A DNA stretch of 64,000 nt from Pseudomonas sp. St316 (GCF_018325905.1 NZ_AP021901.1:3658001-3722000), one strand, 5' to 3'. Counted from the first letter of the stretch, positions 27,475 through 36,012 are shown. Numbers and translations: made by a program. The notes: generated by a model not told the origin, from the sequence alone.

Positions 27475-27511
27475 GCGGCAAAATCAACATCTGCGCAAAC
27501 TGACGCACCGC

Positions 27512-27545
27512 TTTGGCAAGCAAGCTGACATACCCGCTTGCCAAA
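27512..27545. promoter_or_regulatory. 10-bp perfect inverted repeat ahead of the Thr leader
   Basis: TTTGGCAAGC at 27512-27521 and GCTTGCCAAA at 27536-27545 are perfect inverted repeats with a 14-base spacer. They end 29 bp before the leader-peptide ATG. They could be an operator or an RNA hairpin. No T tract follows, so a terminator is unlikely. Confidence 0.5.
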
Positions 27546-27574
27546 CCTGACGGCCGAAAGTTACTGTCGGCACC

Positions 27575-27643
27575 ATGAACCTGCCACAGATCGCCTCGAC
27601 CACCACAACCACGACCGCCAAGGCGGGTCGTGAGGTGTCGTGA
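27575..27643 (+). CDS. threonine-rich leader peptide
   Basis: A 22-codon reading frame begins MNLPQIAS, continues with six consecutive threonine codons (27599-27616) and ends AKAGREVS before TGA. It sits directly upstream of mutually exclusive RNA stems, exactly as in classical amino-acid attenuators such as thrL. Its ribosome site is weak, which is the main doubt. It is too short for ordinary gene calling. Expected role: the ribosome stalls at Thr codons when charged tRNA-Thr is scarce, which frees the antiterminator. The downstream genes are the cysteine hydrolase and PchB-like lyase. Confidence 0.7.
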   Translation: MNLPQIASTTTTTTAKAGREVS

Positions 27644-27674
27644 GCCCATAACACACGTATCTCAAAGGCCCGCC
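27610..27674 (+). promoter_or_regulatory. transcription attenuator: pause hairpin and antiterminator
   Basis: Segment 1 CACGACC (27610-27616, inside the Thr codons) pairs with GGTCGTG (27626-27632). Segment 2 GGCGGGTC (27622-27629) can instead pair with segment 3 GGCCCGCC (27667-27674), eight pairs with one G-U. Segment 3 overlaps the 5' arm of the terminator. The three structures are mutually exclusive in the order expected for ribosome-mediated attenuation. Confidence 0.68.
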
Positions 27675-27700
27675 AGCGATGGTAAGGGCCTTTTCTTTTG
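27664..27700 (+). terminator. intrinsic terminator of the Thr attenuator
   Basis: AAAGGCCC (27664-27671) and GGGCCTTT (27686-27693) form the stem, with a 14-base loop and a TTTTCTTTT tract. It lies 21 bp after the leader stop codon and about 40 bp before the cysteine hydrolase ATG. No larger gene precedes it, so it most likely acts as a regulated terminator. Confidence 0.8.
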
Positions 27701-27736
27701 CCCTTGCGTCGCTGGCCCACACGCAAGGAAAGCACC

Positions 27737-28255
27737 ATGCACGCGCTGTTGATTCTCGATATGCAAGTTGGGTTGTTTCACGGCCCGGATAAACCCTGGG
27801 CTGGCGACGCACTGCTGGATACGTTGAATGGCCTGCTGCTCAAGGCCCGGAGGGCTGGCGCACCGGTTTTCCTGGCTCGCCATGTAGGCCCGCCTGGCTC
27901 GCCCATCGAGCCTGCAAGCCCGCTGACGCAACGGGTGCAGGAACTGCAGTTGGAGGGTGATGAAGTCATCTTCGAAAAAAACCGCCCCAACGCCTTCACC
28001 CTGACGGGCCTGGCAGAGCGCCTAAAGGCTTGCGATGCTGAAGGCTTGGTCATCACCGGTATGAAAACCCAGTATTGTATCGACAGCACCTGCCGAGCCG
28101 CCCGGGACCTGGGGTTCGACGCGGTCCTGATCGCTGACGGTCATACCTGTTCCGACACGCCTGAATTAAAGGCAGAAATGATCATCGCCCATCACAACGC
28201 AACCCTGGCAGGCGCCTTCTGTCGTGTCGTTCGCGCTGAGGACTGGTGCTTCTAA
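27737..28255 (+). CDS. cysteine hydrolase, isochorismatase fold
   Basis: The 172-residue protein has the catalytic set of nicotinamidase/YcaC-type hydrolases: Asp8 in LLILDMQVGLF, Lys81 in IFEKNRPNAF and Cys114 in ITGMKTQYCIDST, with a cis-peptide-like segment near GMK. Such enzymes hydrolyse amide or related bonds; true isochorismatases are a different branch of the same fold. AAGGAA precedes the ATG. It is the first structural gene after the Thr attenuator and is followed 60 bp later by the PchB-like gene. Confidence 0.82.
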   Translation: MHALLILDMQVGLFHGPDKPWAGDALLDTLNGLLLKARRAGAPVFLARHVGPPGSPIEPASPLTQRVQELQLEGDEVIFEKNRPNAFTLTGLAERLKACDAEGLVITGMKTQYCIDSTCRAARDLGFDAVLIADGHTCSDTPELKAEMIIAHHNATLAGAFCRVVRAEDWCF

Positions 28256-28315
28256 ACTCCATCACAAGATCGGCTCACGTTGGGCCGGTCTTGTTCAACA
28301 AGCGGAGCTCACAAC

Positions 28316-28627
28316 ATGGACCCGTTGCAACCCTCGCAATGCGCAAACATGGAGGACATCCGACGCGAAATCGATGCCCTCGACCAGGCGGTCATCACGC
28401 TGCTGGGCAAGCGCTATCAATACGTGCTCGCGGCCTCGAAATTCAAGACTTCCGCATCTTCGGTGCAGGCACCGGAGCGTTTCAAGGCCATGCTGGCGAC
28501 ACGACGCGAGTGGGCCGAGGCCGAAGGCTTGAGCCCGGATGCCATCGAGAAGCTGTACAGCGACCTGGTGCATCATTTCATTGCCGAAGAGATGAAGCGC
28601 TGGACCGCGCATCAATCCGGCACCTGA
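28316..28627 (+). CDS. chorismate mutase-fold protein, PchB-like (isochorismate pyruvate lyase)
   Basis: The 103-residue helical protein aligns over its whole length with PchB (101 residues), which splits isochorismate to salicylate and pyruvate. NMEDIRREIDALD carries the N-terminal Arg, LLGKRYQYVLAASKFKTS the second Arg and the loop Lys, and APERFKAML the conserved middle helix. The C-terminal active-site Gln of PchB (IAEQIKYW) is Glu here (IAEEMKRW). It probably shares the transcript of the cysteine hydrolase. Activity as a lyase, a mutase or something else cannot be decided. Confidence 0.72.
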   Translation: MDPLQPSQCANMEDIRREIDALDQAVITLLGKRYQYVLAASKFKTSASSVQAPERFKAMLATRREWAEAEGLSPDAIEKLYSDLVHHFIAEEMKRWTAHQSGT

Positions 28628-28681
28628 TCGCTACTCACCCGTGGCTGGAACAACTTCTCGGGCAGGATTGTTCTTTTCAAC

Positions 28682-30352
28682 TTATGGCAACATCTCAAAG
28701 CCTGCACTCTGGGTCACTGGGATCTTTTCCCCAGGCGTGGTTACGACCAATTGATACTTACCAGCAGCCAAAGTGTTTGCCGTATAGCTGAAGCACGACA
28801 CGCTGGATGTGGACTTGCCGGGAACAATAACCACGCTATTGATCGGCGTGGGGGCAGCATCTTTGTTCAATTGATAGAACGAATATATGGGATTGCTGAC
28901 CCGCTTGGCGTGCGTAAGGCAAAACGAGTCGCTCTTGACTGAAGGCACGAATCGTCCCTTGGCATCCAAGGGTGAAACGAAGGTTATCCCGCTGCGGCTC
29001 TCTTGCTCGGCCTGCTGAGCAGCATCCAGGGCCGTCCTGGCACGCTCATAGTCGGCGTTCTTCAACAGCACACTCGTCTCTTGCCTGTTGATGTATTGGA
29101 CGGATTTCTCTGCCTCAATCAATGCACGCCGCCGCCCCCAGAGCACGTCATCGCCCCCCTTGCGGACCGCAAACGACACCCAGGTCTTGTCCAAGAACGT
29201 CTCGTTCTTGCCGCGCTGTTGCAGACCGTGATTGGCGTACTCGATCTCGCCAGCCTGGATGTCTTCCAACGACGTACCGTCTGGCGTGTCAGTCCAACCG
29301 CGGCGCATGGCGGTAGGCACCAGCATCAACGTGTCGCCCAGCCAGGCCAGCGGGTTCTCTTTATTGCCCCGGTTCGTCAAATAGAAATAGCAATTGGTGG
29401 GGGCGCAGCGCTCCTGGTTGATCAGCACATAATTGCCGGGCCTGAGCGCCAGGACCGAACCGTTATCTTCAATTGCCTCATCGTCGGGACCCGCTACCAT
29501 ATCCACGTCGATCTGCAACACAACGTCATCTTTGTTGAGGGCCAGCAGACTCTTGGCAACTTCTTTGGCAAATACTTGCTCAGCGGCTGTTATCGGATTG
29601 GCCAGGGACAATGTCTTGCTGGCCGAGCCGATAAAATCGAGAAATGCAGCGGAGTCTTCGTTCTCGCCCTGGTCGTACTCAAGAACGGTCAGTTTCATCG
29701 ACAAGTGATCGGACTCAAGCTTTTTGGGGCCGTACAACAATTTATTCAGCAGGTTCGGCTTGGCGCTATCGGCGATCCCGAGATAAGGCCCAAGTACTTT
29801 GGTCACAGTTTCGCTTTTATTCTCGCCACCCACTTCGGTGAACTCGGCAACGATCACGACCTCGTTCACCCCACCGAAATCCTTGAGGTACTTAAAGTAA
29901 GCATCCGTCAAATAGATAGCGAACACATCACCACCGTTGCCGTTGCTGTCAGGTTTACGGATGGCGCCAGCTTTGTCGGCGCTGAAAATGTCACCATCTA
30001 TGCGCAAGCGCTCGGCTTTCAAGTCGCGGATGGCGTCCTGGAATTCTTTTCTTGCTTGCTGCGTTTGAGTATCGGCAGTTGCGAGTTCGGTGGGGGCCGC
30101 CCCTTTTTTCACAAGGGCTGCCTGGGCCTCTTGGGCTTTTTGCCACTTGAGCTTGAGTGCCGCCGCCGCCTCAAACTGCTTATCGACGACCGTCGAGGGA
30201 CGAGCAGGTTGAACCTTAAAAAGATGCGCCGTCCCTGTTGGAACAGCGCAGCCCGTGATGAAGAGTGAAAGTGTGCATGCCAATGCCAATCGAGCGCTCA
30301 AGGCTGAGCACAACGCCTTTGCCACCTGAACCGGTGCGTTTTCGGTGAACAT
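28682..30352 (-). CDS. large lipoprotein of unknown function
   Basis: The 556-residue precursor has a long N-terminal region and a lipobox (TLSLFITGCAVPTG, Cys35). Next comes a helical stretch rich in Ala, Lys and Gln (residues about 55-110, QKAQEAQAALVKKG), then a mixed alpha/beta body with GDVFAIYLTDAYFKYLKDFG and CYFYLTNRGNKENPLAWLGD. A near-C-terminal beta domain ends GKYQLVVTTPGEKIPV. I do not recognise the family. It diverges from an AidA/PixA-type gene, so both may belong to a surface or stationary-phase function. Confidence 0.72.
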   Translation of the reverse strand: MFTENAPVQVAKALCSALSARLALACTLSLFITGCAVPTGTAHLFKVQPARPSTVVDKQFEAAAALKLKWQKAQEAQAALVKKGAAPTELATADTQTQQARKEFQDAIRDLKAERLRIDGDIFSADKAGAIRKPDSNGNGGDVFAIYLTDAYFKYLKDFGGVNEVVIVAEFTEVGGENKSETVTKVLGPYLGIADSAKPNLLNKLLYGPKKLESDHLSMKLTVLEYDQGENEDSAAFLDFIGSASKTLSLANPITAAEQVFAKEVAKSLLALNKDDVVLQIDVDMVAGPDDEAIEDNGSVLALRPGNYVLINQERCAPTNCYFYLTNRGNKENPLAWLGDTLMLVPTAMRRGWTDTPDGTSLEDIQAGEIEYANHGLQQRGKNETFLDKTWVSFAVRKGGDDVLWGRRRALIEAEKSVQYINRQETSVLLKNADYERARTALDAAQQAEQESRSGITFVSPLDAKGRFVPSVKSDSFCLTHAKRVSNPIYSFYQLNKDAAPTPINSVVIVPGKSTSSVSCFSYTANTLAAGKYQLVVTTPGEKIPVTQSAGFEMLP

Positions 30353-30753
30353 CCCTTTCCCCTAGTCGTTGCTGGCACAATGCCTTATCCCGGAGCGTAG
30401 GACAGCCATCCAATAAGCGCAACGCAGATAACTCGACGCCAGTAATTGTGCAGGTGAGGTGAGAGGTTTGACATGGATACACAGGCCAATTGATGACGCT
30501 TGCTGTGCGCCTTCACCTACTCATACTGCCGGAAAAACACCCGTCGCCCGCTAAGTGATTGCCAAGTCCAGAGTCTAATCAACGTCATACTTCAGCCCCG
30601 TCTCGTTGCGCTTGGCCGGTGTCAAGAGTTCGAAATTTGACACCACAACGCCATCACCTATCGTTCCTCCCGAGACCGCACCCAGGGACCGGGTGGCCCG
30701 GACACCCTTTGCAAGGGCGGTCGTCAATGCCATTACCCTCAAGGAGCAACAAA
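30353..30753. other. 401-bp intergenic region, divergent promoters expected
   Basis: The gap separates the large lipoprotein gene from the AidA/PixA-like gene. An open frame runs through the right part into that gene, but it lacks a ribosome site and family sequence before the assigned start. I see no repeat, REP or recognisable lux-type box. Promoters for both genes must lie here. Confidence 0.5.
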
Positions 30754-31275
30754 ATGTCTGGAGCGACCCAAACCATTGATGTGCTCGTCAACGTTGACGC
30801 CGACTACCTGCTCGCCCACCCCAACGACGTAGGCGGTGCGATTTCCATGCTGGTGACCCGCGATGCCGTCGACAGCCATGCCAGCGGCAACACCGGCGAA
30901 GGCGGCAACGAGTTGTGGTTCGACGTCAAGCCCGGCGACAACATCCGCTGGCGCGCCACCACACTGTCGCGCAACTTCGATCGCATCGCCTTGATCAAGG
31001 ATGTCGAGAGCGGCGACCCTCACCAGGGCGGTGACTACAAGGGCACCATGTCGAAGCCGAACTCTTTCAACATCCCCGGTGTGGTGCCTTATCTGAACAA
31101 GGCTGCTTCCGGTGGTATTGCCAAAACCGATGTGATCTACACCATGTGGCAATCGACTGCTGAGAATCCGGGAAAACTCTGGTACACCATCACCTTCGTT
31201 CTGCTGGACCGTGACCTGAACCAGATAGGCCCGAACTACACTTGGGACCCCTACATCACCGTCAATAACCAATAA
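30754..31275 (+). CDS. AidA/PixA-type inclusion body family protein
   Basis: The 173-residue protein starts MSGATQTIDVLVNVDADYLL after a clear AAGGAG site. Family-typical segments are NELWFDVKPGDNIRWRATTL, GVVPYLNKAASGG and a beta-rich C-terminus (LWYTITFVLLDRDLN, GPNYTWDPYITV). PixA of Xenorhabdus forms crystalline inclusions, and AidA proteins of Ralstonia and Burkholderia are quorum-sensing controlled; biochemical function is unknown. A strong hairpin follows the gene. Confidence 0.85.
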   Translation: MSGATQTIDVLVNVDADYLLAHPNDVGGAISMLVTRDAVDSHASGNTGEGGNELWFDVKPGDNIRWRATTLSRNFDRIALIKDVESGDPHQGGDYKGTMSKPNSFNIPGVVPYLNKAASGGIAKTDVIYTMWQSTAENPGKLWYTITFVLLDRDLNQIGPNYTWDPYITVNNQ

Positions 31276-31282
31276 CTGAAAT

Positions 31283-31342
31283 GCACACAGCCCCGGCCAG
31301 TTCCCTTCGTCGTTGACGAGGGGGCCGGCCGGGGCTGTGTGC
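31283..31342. terminator. bidirectional hairpin between aidA-like gene and fdsD
   Basis: GCACACAGCCCCGGCC (31283-31298) pairs perfectly with GGCCGGGGCTGTGTGC (31327-31342), a 16-bp stem with a 28-base loop. It lies between convergent genes, 8 bp after one stop and 20 bp from the other. There is no T tract on either side, so it may act as an mRNA 3' stabiliser or a weak terminator. Confidence 0.65.
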
Positions 31343-31361
31343 AGGTGTGGCAGGAGATCCG

Positions 31362-31583
31362 CTAAGCCGTTTCTTTCAACTCCGTTAACGCCGCCAACAC
31401 CAACGGGTGCAGGACAGCATCAGGGTGTTTGGTTTGCCAGGCCGCCAAATCACGGCACATGACTGGCGTCCAGAAGCTCTTGATGTGCTGGTATACACCA
31501 CGCACCGCCACCGCGTTATCCGGCTCGCTGGCAAAGTACTGGCCAATCTGGTTGGCCATCTTGATCAGACTCTCAGCACTCAT
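31362..31583 (-). CDS. fdsD: formate dehydrogenase delta subunit FdsD
   Basis: The 73-residue protein (MSAESLIKMANQIGQYFASE, then AVRGVYQHIKSFWTPVMCRD) matches the small FdsD subunit of NAD-dependent molybdenum formate dehydrogenases. Its start overlaps the fdsA stop by 4 bp (ATGA). FdsD is needed for an active complex in related bacteria. Confidence 0.88.
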   Translation of the reverse strand: MSAESLIKMANQIGQYFASEPDNAVAVRGVYQHIKSFWTPVMCRDLAAWQTKHPDAVLHPLVLAALTELKETA

Positions 31584-34456
31584 CGACGCACCTCGGCTTT
31601 TTCGGCATGGCGACGTTCCTTCAGCAAGCGGCTTTGCTCATCACTGAAGGCCTGATACCGCTTCTGCCATTCCGAAGGCTGGCTGACCCGCACGATTTCG
31701 ACCGCCGTGACCTTATATTCCGGGCAGTTGGTGGCCCAGTCGGAGTTGTCGGTGGTGATCACGTTGGCGCCCGATTCAGGGAAGTGGAACGTGGTGTAGA
31801 CCACGCCCGGTGCCACCCGCTCGGTCACCTTCGCCCGCAGTACGGTCTGCCCGGCACGACTGCCGATACCCACCCAGTCTTCGTCGACGATCCCACGGTT
31901 CTCGGCGTCGGTTGGGTGAATCTCCAACCGGTCCTCCTCGTGCCAGGCCACGTTTTCGGTGCGTCGGGTCTGGGCGCCAACGTTGTATTGGCTGAGGATG
32001 CGTCCGGTGGTCAGCAGCAGTGGATAGCGGCTGTTGACCTTCTCCTCGGTAGGCACGTAGCCGGTCAGCATGAAACGTCCCTTGCCCCGCACAAACTGGT
32101 CGATGTGCATGGTCGGCGTGCCGTCCGGCGCAGCGTCGTTGCAAGGCCATTGCAGGCTGCCGTGACGATCCAGTTCGGCGTAGCTGACGCGGGTGAAGGT
32201 CGGCGTCAGGCGGGCGATTTCATCCATGATTTCCGAGGGATGGTTGTAGTGCATCTTGTAGCCCAGGGCGTCGGCCAGGGCGATGGTGGCTTCCCAGTCG
32301 GCCTTGCCGGCCAACGGGTCCATCACCTTGCGAACGCGGGAGATGCGACGTTCGGCGTTGGTGAAGGTGCCGTCCTTCTCAAGGAACGAGCTGCCCGGCA
32401 GGAACACGTGGGCGAACTTGGCCGTCTCGTTGAGGAAGATGTCCTGGACGATCACGCATTCCAAGGCGGACAACGCGGCCGTCACATGCTGGGTGTTGGG
32501 GTCGCTCTGGGCGATGTCTTCGCCTTGGCAATAAAGCGCCTTGAAGGTGCCGTCCAGGGCCGCCTCGAACATGTTCGGGATACGCAGGCCTGGGTCGGGT
32601 TGCAGGGTGACGTTCCACGCCTGCTCGAACTCGGCGCGTACCGCCTCGTTGGAAATGTGCCGATAGCCAGGCAGCTCGTGGGGGAACGAGCCCATGTCGC
32701 AGGAGCCCTGGACGTTGTTCTGTCCACGCAGCGGGTTCACCCCGACCCCTTCGCGACCGATGTTGCCGGTGGCCATGGCCAGGTTGGCGATGCCCATGAC
32801 CGAGGTGCTGCCTTGGCTGTGCTCGGTGACGCCGAGGCCGTAGTAGATGGCCGCGTTGCCGCCGGTGGCGTAGAGCCGTGCGGCGGCGCGGATCTGCTCG
32901 GCAGGCACGCCACACACTGGGCCCAGGACCTCGGGGGCGTTTTCCGGCAGGCTGACGAAATCGCGCCAGCGAGCGAAGTCCGTCGCCTCGCAGCGTGCCT
33001 CGACAAAAGGCTGGTCAATCAAGCCTTCGGTGGCAATCACGTGGCCCAAGGCATTGAGCATTGCCACGTTGGTGCCCGGACGCAATTGCAAGTGCAGCTC
33101 GGCACGGGCGTGGGGCGAATCCACCAGGTCGATGCGCCGTGGGTCGATAACGATCAGCCGTGCGCCCTGGCGCAGGCGGCGCTTGAGCTGGGAGCCGAAC
33201 ACCGGGTGCGCGTCCGTGGGGTTGGCGCCCATCACCAGGATGACGTCGGCTTTCATCACCGAGTCGAAATTCTGGGTGCCGGCGGACTCGCCCAACGTCT
33301 GCTTGAGGCCGTAACCGGTAGGCGAATGGCAAACGCGGGCACAGGTGTCGACGTTGTTGTTGCCGAACGCCGTGCGCACCAGCTTCTGCACCAGGTAGGT
33401 TTCTTCGTTGGTGCAGCGGCTGGAGGTGATGCCGCCGATGGAGTCGCGCCCGTACTTGAGCTGGATCCGGCGCAATTCGCTGGCGGCGTAAGTGACCGCC
33501 TCATCCCAACTGACTTCCTGCCACGGGTCGTTGATGTGCTTGCGGATCATCGGTTTGGTGATGCGGTCCGGGTGCGTGGCGTAGCCCCAGGCGAAACGGC
33601 CCTTGACGCAGGAGTGGCCGTGGTTGGCCTGGCCGTTCTTGTCCGGGACCATGCGCACCAGTTGTTCGCCTTTCATCTCGGCGCGGAACGAGCAACCCAC
33701 GCCGCAGTAGGCGCAAGTGGTAATGACGCTGCGCTCCGGCTGGCCGATCTCCACGACACTCTTGTCGATCAGGGTCGCCGTCGGGCACGCCTGCACGCAG
33801 GCGCCGCAGGAGACGCATTCGGAATCGAGGAAATTGTCGCCGCCAGCCGCCTCCACCCGGGAATCGAAGCCGCGCCCGGTGATCGTCAGGGCGAAGGTGC
33901 CCTGGATTTCCTCGCAGGCACGCACGCAGCGGTTGCAGACGATGCACTTGCTCGGGTCGTAGTCGAAATACGGGTTGGAAACGTCCTTGGCCTCGGCCAG
34001 GTGGTTGGCGCCTTCATAGCCGTAACGCACTTCGCGCAGGCCCACCTGTCCCGCCACGGTCTGCAATTCGCAGTTGCCATTGGCCGGGCATGTCAGGCAG
34101 TCCAGCGGGTGGTCGGAAATGTACAGCTCCATCACGTTGCGCCGCAGCGTGGCGAGCTTGGAGGTTTGCGTGCGAACCACCATGCCTTCGGTGACCGGCG
34201 TGGTGCAGGACGCGGGATAACCGCGCATGCCGTCGATCTCCACCAGGCACATGCGGCAGGAGCCGAAGGCTTCCAGGCTGTCGGTGGCGCAGAGCTTGGG
34301 AATGGTGGTGCCGAGCAAGGCCGCGGCACGCATGACCGAGGTGCCGGAGGCGACGCTGATTTCGCGCCCGTCGATGGTCAGGCTGACCTGCACGTCGCTT
34401 TCGCGCGCCGGGGTGCCCAGGTCGATGTCGCTGCTGGGGTCGAAGATGTTGATCAT
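31580..34456 (-). CDS. fdsA: NAD-dependent formate dehydrogenase alpha subunit FdsA (molybdenum)
   Basis: The 958-residue catalytic subunit oxidises formate to CO2. It has an N-terminal [2Fe-2S] domain (Cys near 56, 67, 70 and 84 in KLCATDS, GSCRMC, PASCTTP). Next are a His-ligated cluster region (DHPLDCLTCPANGNCEL), two ferredoxin-type [4Fe-4S] motifs (CIVCNRCVRAC, CVSCGACVQACP) and the cluster CAYCGVGCSF. The bis-MGD molybdopterin domain follows. The Mo ligand is cysteine in CARVCHSPTGYG, so no selenocysteine is used. Overlaps of 4 bp with fdsB and fdsD show a tight operon. Confidence 0.95.
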   Translation of the reverse strand: MINIFDPSSDIDLGTPARESDVQVSLTIDGREISVASGTSVMRAAALLGTTIPKLCATDSLEAFGSCRMCLVEIDGMRGYPASCTTPVTEGMVVRTQTSKLATLRRNVMELYISDHPLDCLTCPANGNCELQTVAGQVGLREVRYGYEGANHLAEAKDVSNPYFDYDPSKCIVCNRCVRACEEIQGTFALTITGRGFDSRVEAAGGDNFLDSECVSCGACVQACPTATLIDKSVVEIGQPERSVITTCAYCGVGCSFRAEMKGEQLVRMVPDKNGQANHGHSCVKGRFAWGYATHPDRITKPMIRKHINDPWQEVSWDEAVTYAASELRRIQLKYGRDSIGGITSSRCTNEETYLVQKLVRTAFGNNNVDTCARVCHSPTGYGLKQTLGESAGTQNFDSVMKADVILVMGANPTDAHPVFGSQLKRRLRQGARLIVIDPRRIDLVDSPHARAELHLQLRPGTNVAMLNALGHVIATEGLIDQPFVEARCEATDFARWRDFVSLPENAPEVLGPVCGVPAEQIRAAARLYATGGNAAIYYGLGVTEHSQGSTSVMGIANLAMATGNIGREGVGVNPLRGQNNVQGSCDMGSFPHELPGYRHISNEAVRAEFEQAWNVTLQPDPGLRIPNMFEAALDGTFKALYCQGEDIAQSDPNTQHVTAALSALECVIVQDIFLNETAKFAHVFLPGSSFLEKDGTFTNAERRISRVRKVMDPLAGKADWEATIALADALGYKMHYNHPSEIMDEIARLTPTFTRVSYAELDRHGSLQWPCNDAAPDGTPTMHIDQFVRGKGRFMLTGYVPTEEKVNSRYPLLLTTGRILSQYNVGAQTRRTENVAWHEEDRLEIHPTDAENRGIVDEDWVGIGSRAGQTVLRAKVTERVAPGVVYTTFHFPESGANVITTDNSDWATNCPEYKVTAVEIVRVSQPSEWQKRYQAFSDEQSRLLKERRHAEKAEVRR

Positions 34457-36012
34457 TGGTCGGCCTCCGTGGTCGCCAGACCGAAGTCGGCGGGGAAATG
34501 CTTGAGGGCGCTGGCGACAGGGTAGGACGTCATCCCACCGAGGGCACAGAGCGAACCGTATTGCAGGGTGTCGCACAGATCCTGTAACAGCAGGGCCTGT
34601 TCCTGGCGGGCGCCGGCTTCGGTGCTGGCAATCAAGCGGTCCACCACTTCCACCCCTCGGGTAGAACCGATCCGGCACGGCGTGCACTTGCCACAGGACT
34701 CCTCGGCGCAGAACTGCAAGGCGAACCGGGCCATCTGGGCCATGTCCAGGCTGTCGTCGGCGACCACCACGCCACCGTGACCAAGCATCGCGCCCATGGC
34801 GGCGAACGCTTCGTAGTCCAGCGGCGTATCGAATTGCGAAGGCGGCACCCAGGCGCCCAACGGCCCGCCCACTTGCGCGGCCTTCAGGGTCCGACCGCTG
34901 GCAGTACCGCCGCCATAACCTTCCACCAGTTCCCGCAGGCTCAGGCCAAAGGCGCGCTCCACCAGGCCACCGTGACGGACGTTACCGGCCAGTTGGAATG
35001 GCATCGTGCCCAGGGAACGCCCCATGCCGAAGTCGCGATAGAACTGCGCGCCCTTCTCCAGGATGATCGGCACCGAGGCCAGGGTCACCACGTTGTGCAC
35101 CAGCGTCGGCAGCCCGAACAGGCCTTGGATCGCCGGCAGCGGCGGTTTGGCGCGAACCGTGCCGCGCTTGCCTTCGAGGGATTCCAGCAGTGCGGTTTCT
35201 TCGCCACAGATGTAGGCGCCGGCCCCCACACGAACCTCAATGTCGAAGGCGCTGCCGCTACCGCTTACATTCGCCCCCAGGTAACCGGCGTCACGAGCGA
35301 CACGCAGCGCTTCGTTCAGCGTACTGATGGCCGCCGGGTATTCCGAACGCACGTAGATGTAGCCCATCGTCGCGCCGACGGCGATGCCGGCGATGATCAT
35401 GCCTTCGATCAGCAGGAAAGGGTCGCCCTCCATCAGCATGCGGTCGGCGAAGGTCCCGGAGTCGCCCTCATCGGCGTTACACACCACATACTTCTGCGCC
35501 CCCACGGCATCGCGCACGGTGCGCCACTTGATGCCTGCCGGGAACGCCGCACCGCCCCGACCACGCAGGCCGGAATCCAGCACGCTGGCAACCACGTCCG
35601 CGCCATCCATCTGGATGGACCGGGCCAGGCCCTGGAAGCCGCCCTGGGCACGGTAGTCATCCAGGGACAGCGGTTGCGTGATGCCGGCGCGCGCGAACAG
35701 CAGGCGCTGCTGGCTCTTGAGATAGGGAATGTCTTCCACCGGCCCCAAGGCCAGCGGGTGGCTACCGGGATCGCCTGCCAACGCATCCAGCAGGCCCGGT
35801 ACATCGGCCGGTGTGACAGGGCCGAAACCCAGCCGGACGCCAGCGCTTTCAAGCTCCACCAGCGGTTCCAGCCAATAGAGGCCACGGGAACTGGTGCGCA
35901 ACACCTGCAGCGGCAGCTGCCGGCGCTCAGCCTCACCGGCCAACGCCTCGGCCACCTTGTCCGCACCCACGGCACGGGCCACTGAGTCGCGGGGGATACA
36001 GAGCGTCAGCAT
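34453..36012 (-). CDS. fdsB: NAD-dependent formate dehydrogenase beta subunit FdsB (diaphorase)
   Basis: The 519-residue NuoF-like subunit carries FMN and the NAD site (GLRGRGGAAFPAGIKW, KYVVCNADEGDSGTFADR, GAGAYICGEETALLESLEG). It also has the [4Fe-4S] motif ESCGKCTPCRIG followed by CALGG. It passes electrons from FdsA to NAD. The N-terminal 130 residues form an extra thioredoxin-like region typical of FdsB. It overlaps fdsG by 7 bp and fdsA by 4 bp. Confidence 0.94.
   Translation of the reverse strand: MLTLCIPRDSVARAVGADKVAEALAGEAERRQLPLQVLRTSSRGLYWLEPLVELESAGVRLGFGPVTPADVPGLLDALAGDPGSHPLALGPVEDIPYLKSQQRLLFARAGITQPLSLDDYRAQGGFQGLARSIQMDGADVVASVLDSGLRGRGGAAFPAGIKWRTVRDAVGAQKYVVCNADEGDSGTFADRMLMEGDPFLLIEGMIIAGIAVGATMGYIYVRSEYPAAISTLNEALRVARDAGYLGANVSGSGSAFDIEVRVGAGAYICGEETALLESLEGKRGTVRAKPPLPAIQGLFGLPTLVHNVVTLASVPIILEKGAQFYRDFGMGRSLGTMPFQLAGNVRHGGLVERAFGLSLRELVEGYGGGTASGRTLKAAQVGGPLGAWVPPSQFDTPLDYEAFAAMGAMLGHGGVVVADDSLDMAQMARFALQFCAEESCGKCTPCRIGSTRGVEVVDRLIASTEAGARQEQALLLQDLCDTLQYGSLCALGGMTSYPVASALKHFPADFGLATTEADQ

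Noticed and set aside
26490..27649. Many overlapping open frames of 75-136 codons
   Set aside because: They come from the 136-bp REP array and repeat the same peptide; not coding.
30559..30753. N-terminal extension of the AidA/PixA-like gene
   Set aside because: The AAGGAG site and family start point to 30754; the extension has no protein-like features.
31607..34525. Plus-strand open frame of 972 codons opposite fdsA
   Set aside because: Shadow of fdsA, whose cofactor motifs are all on the minus strand.
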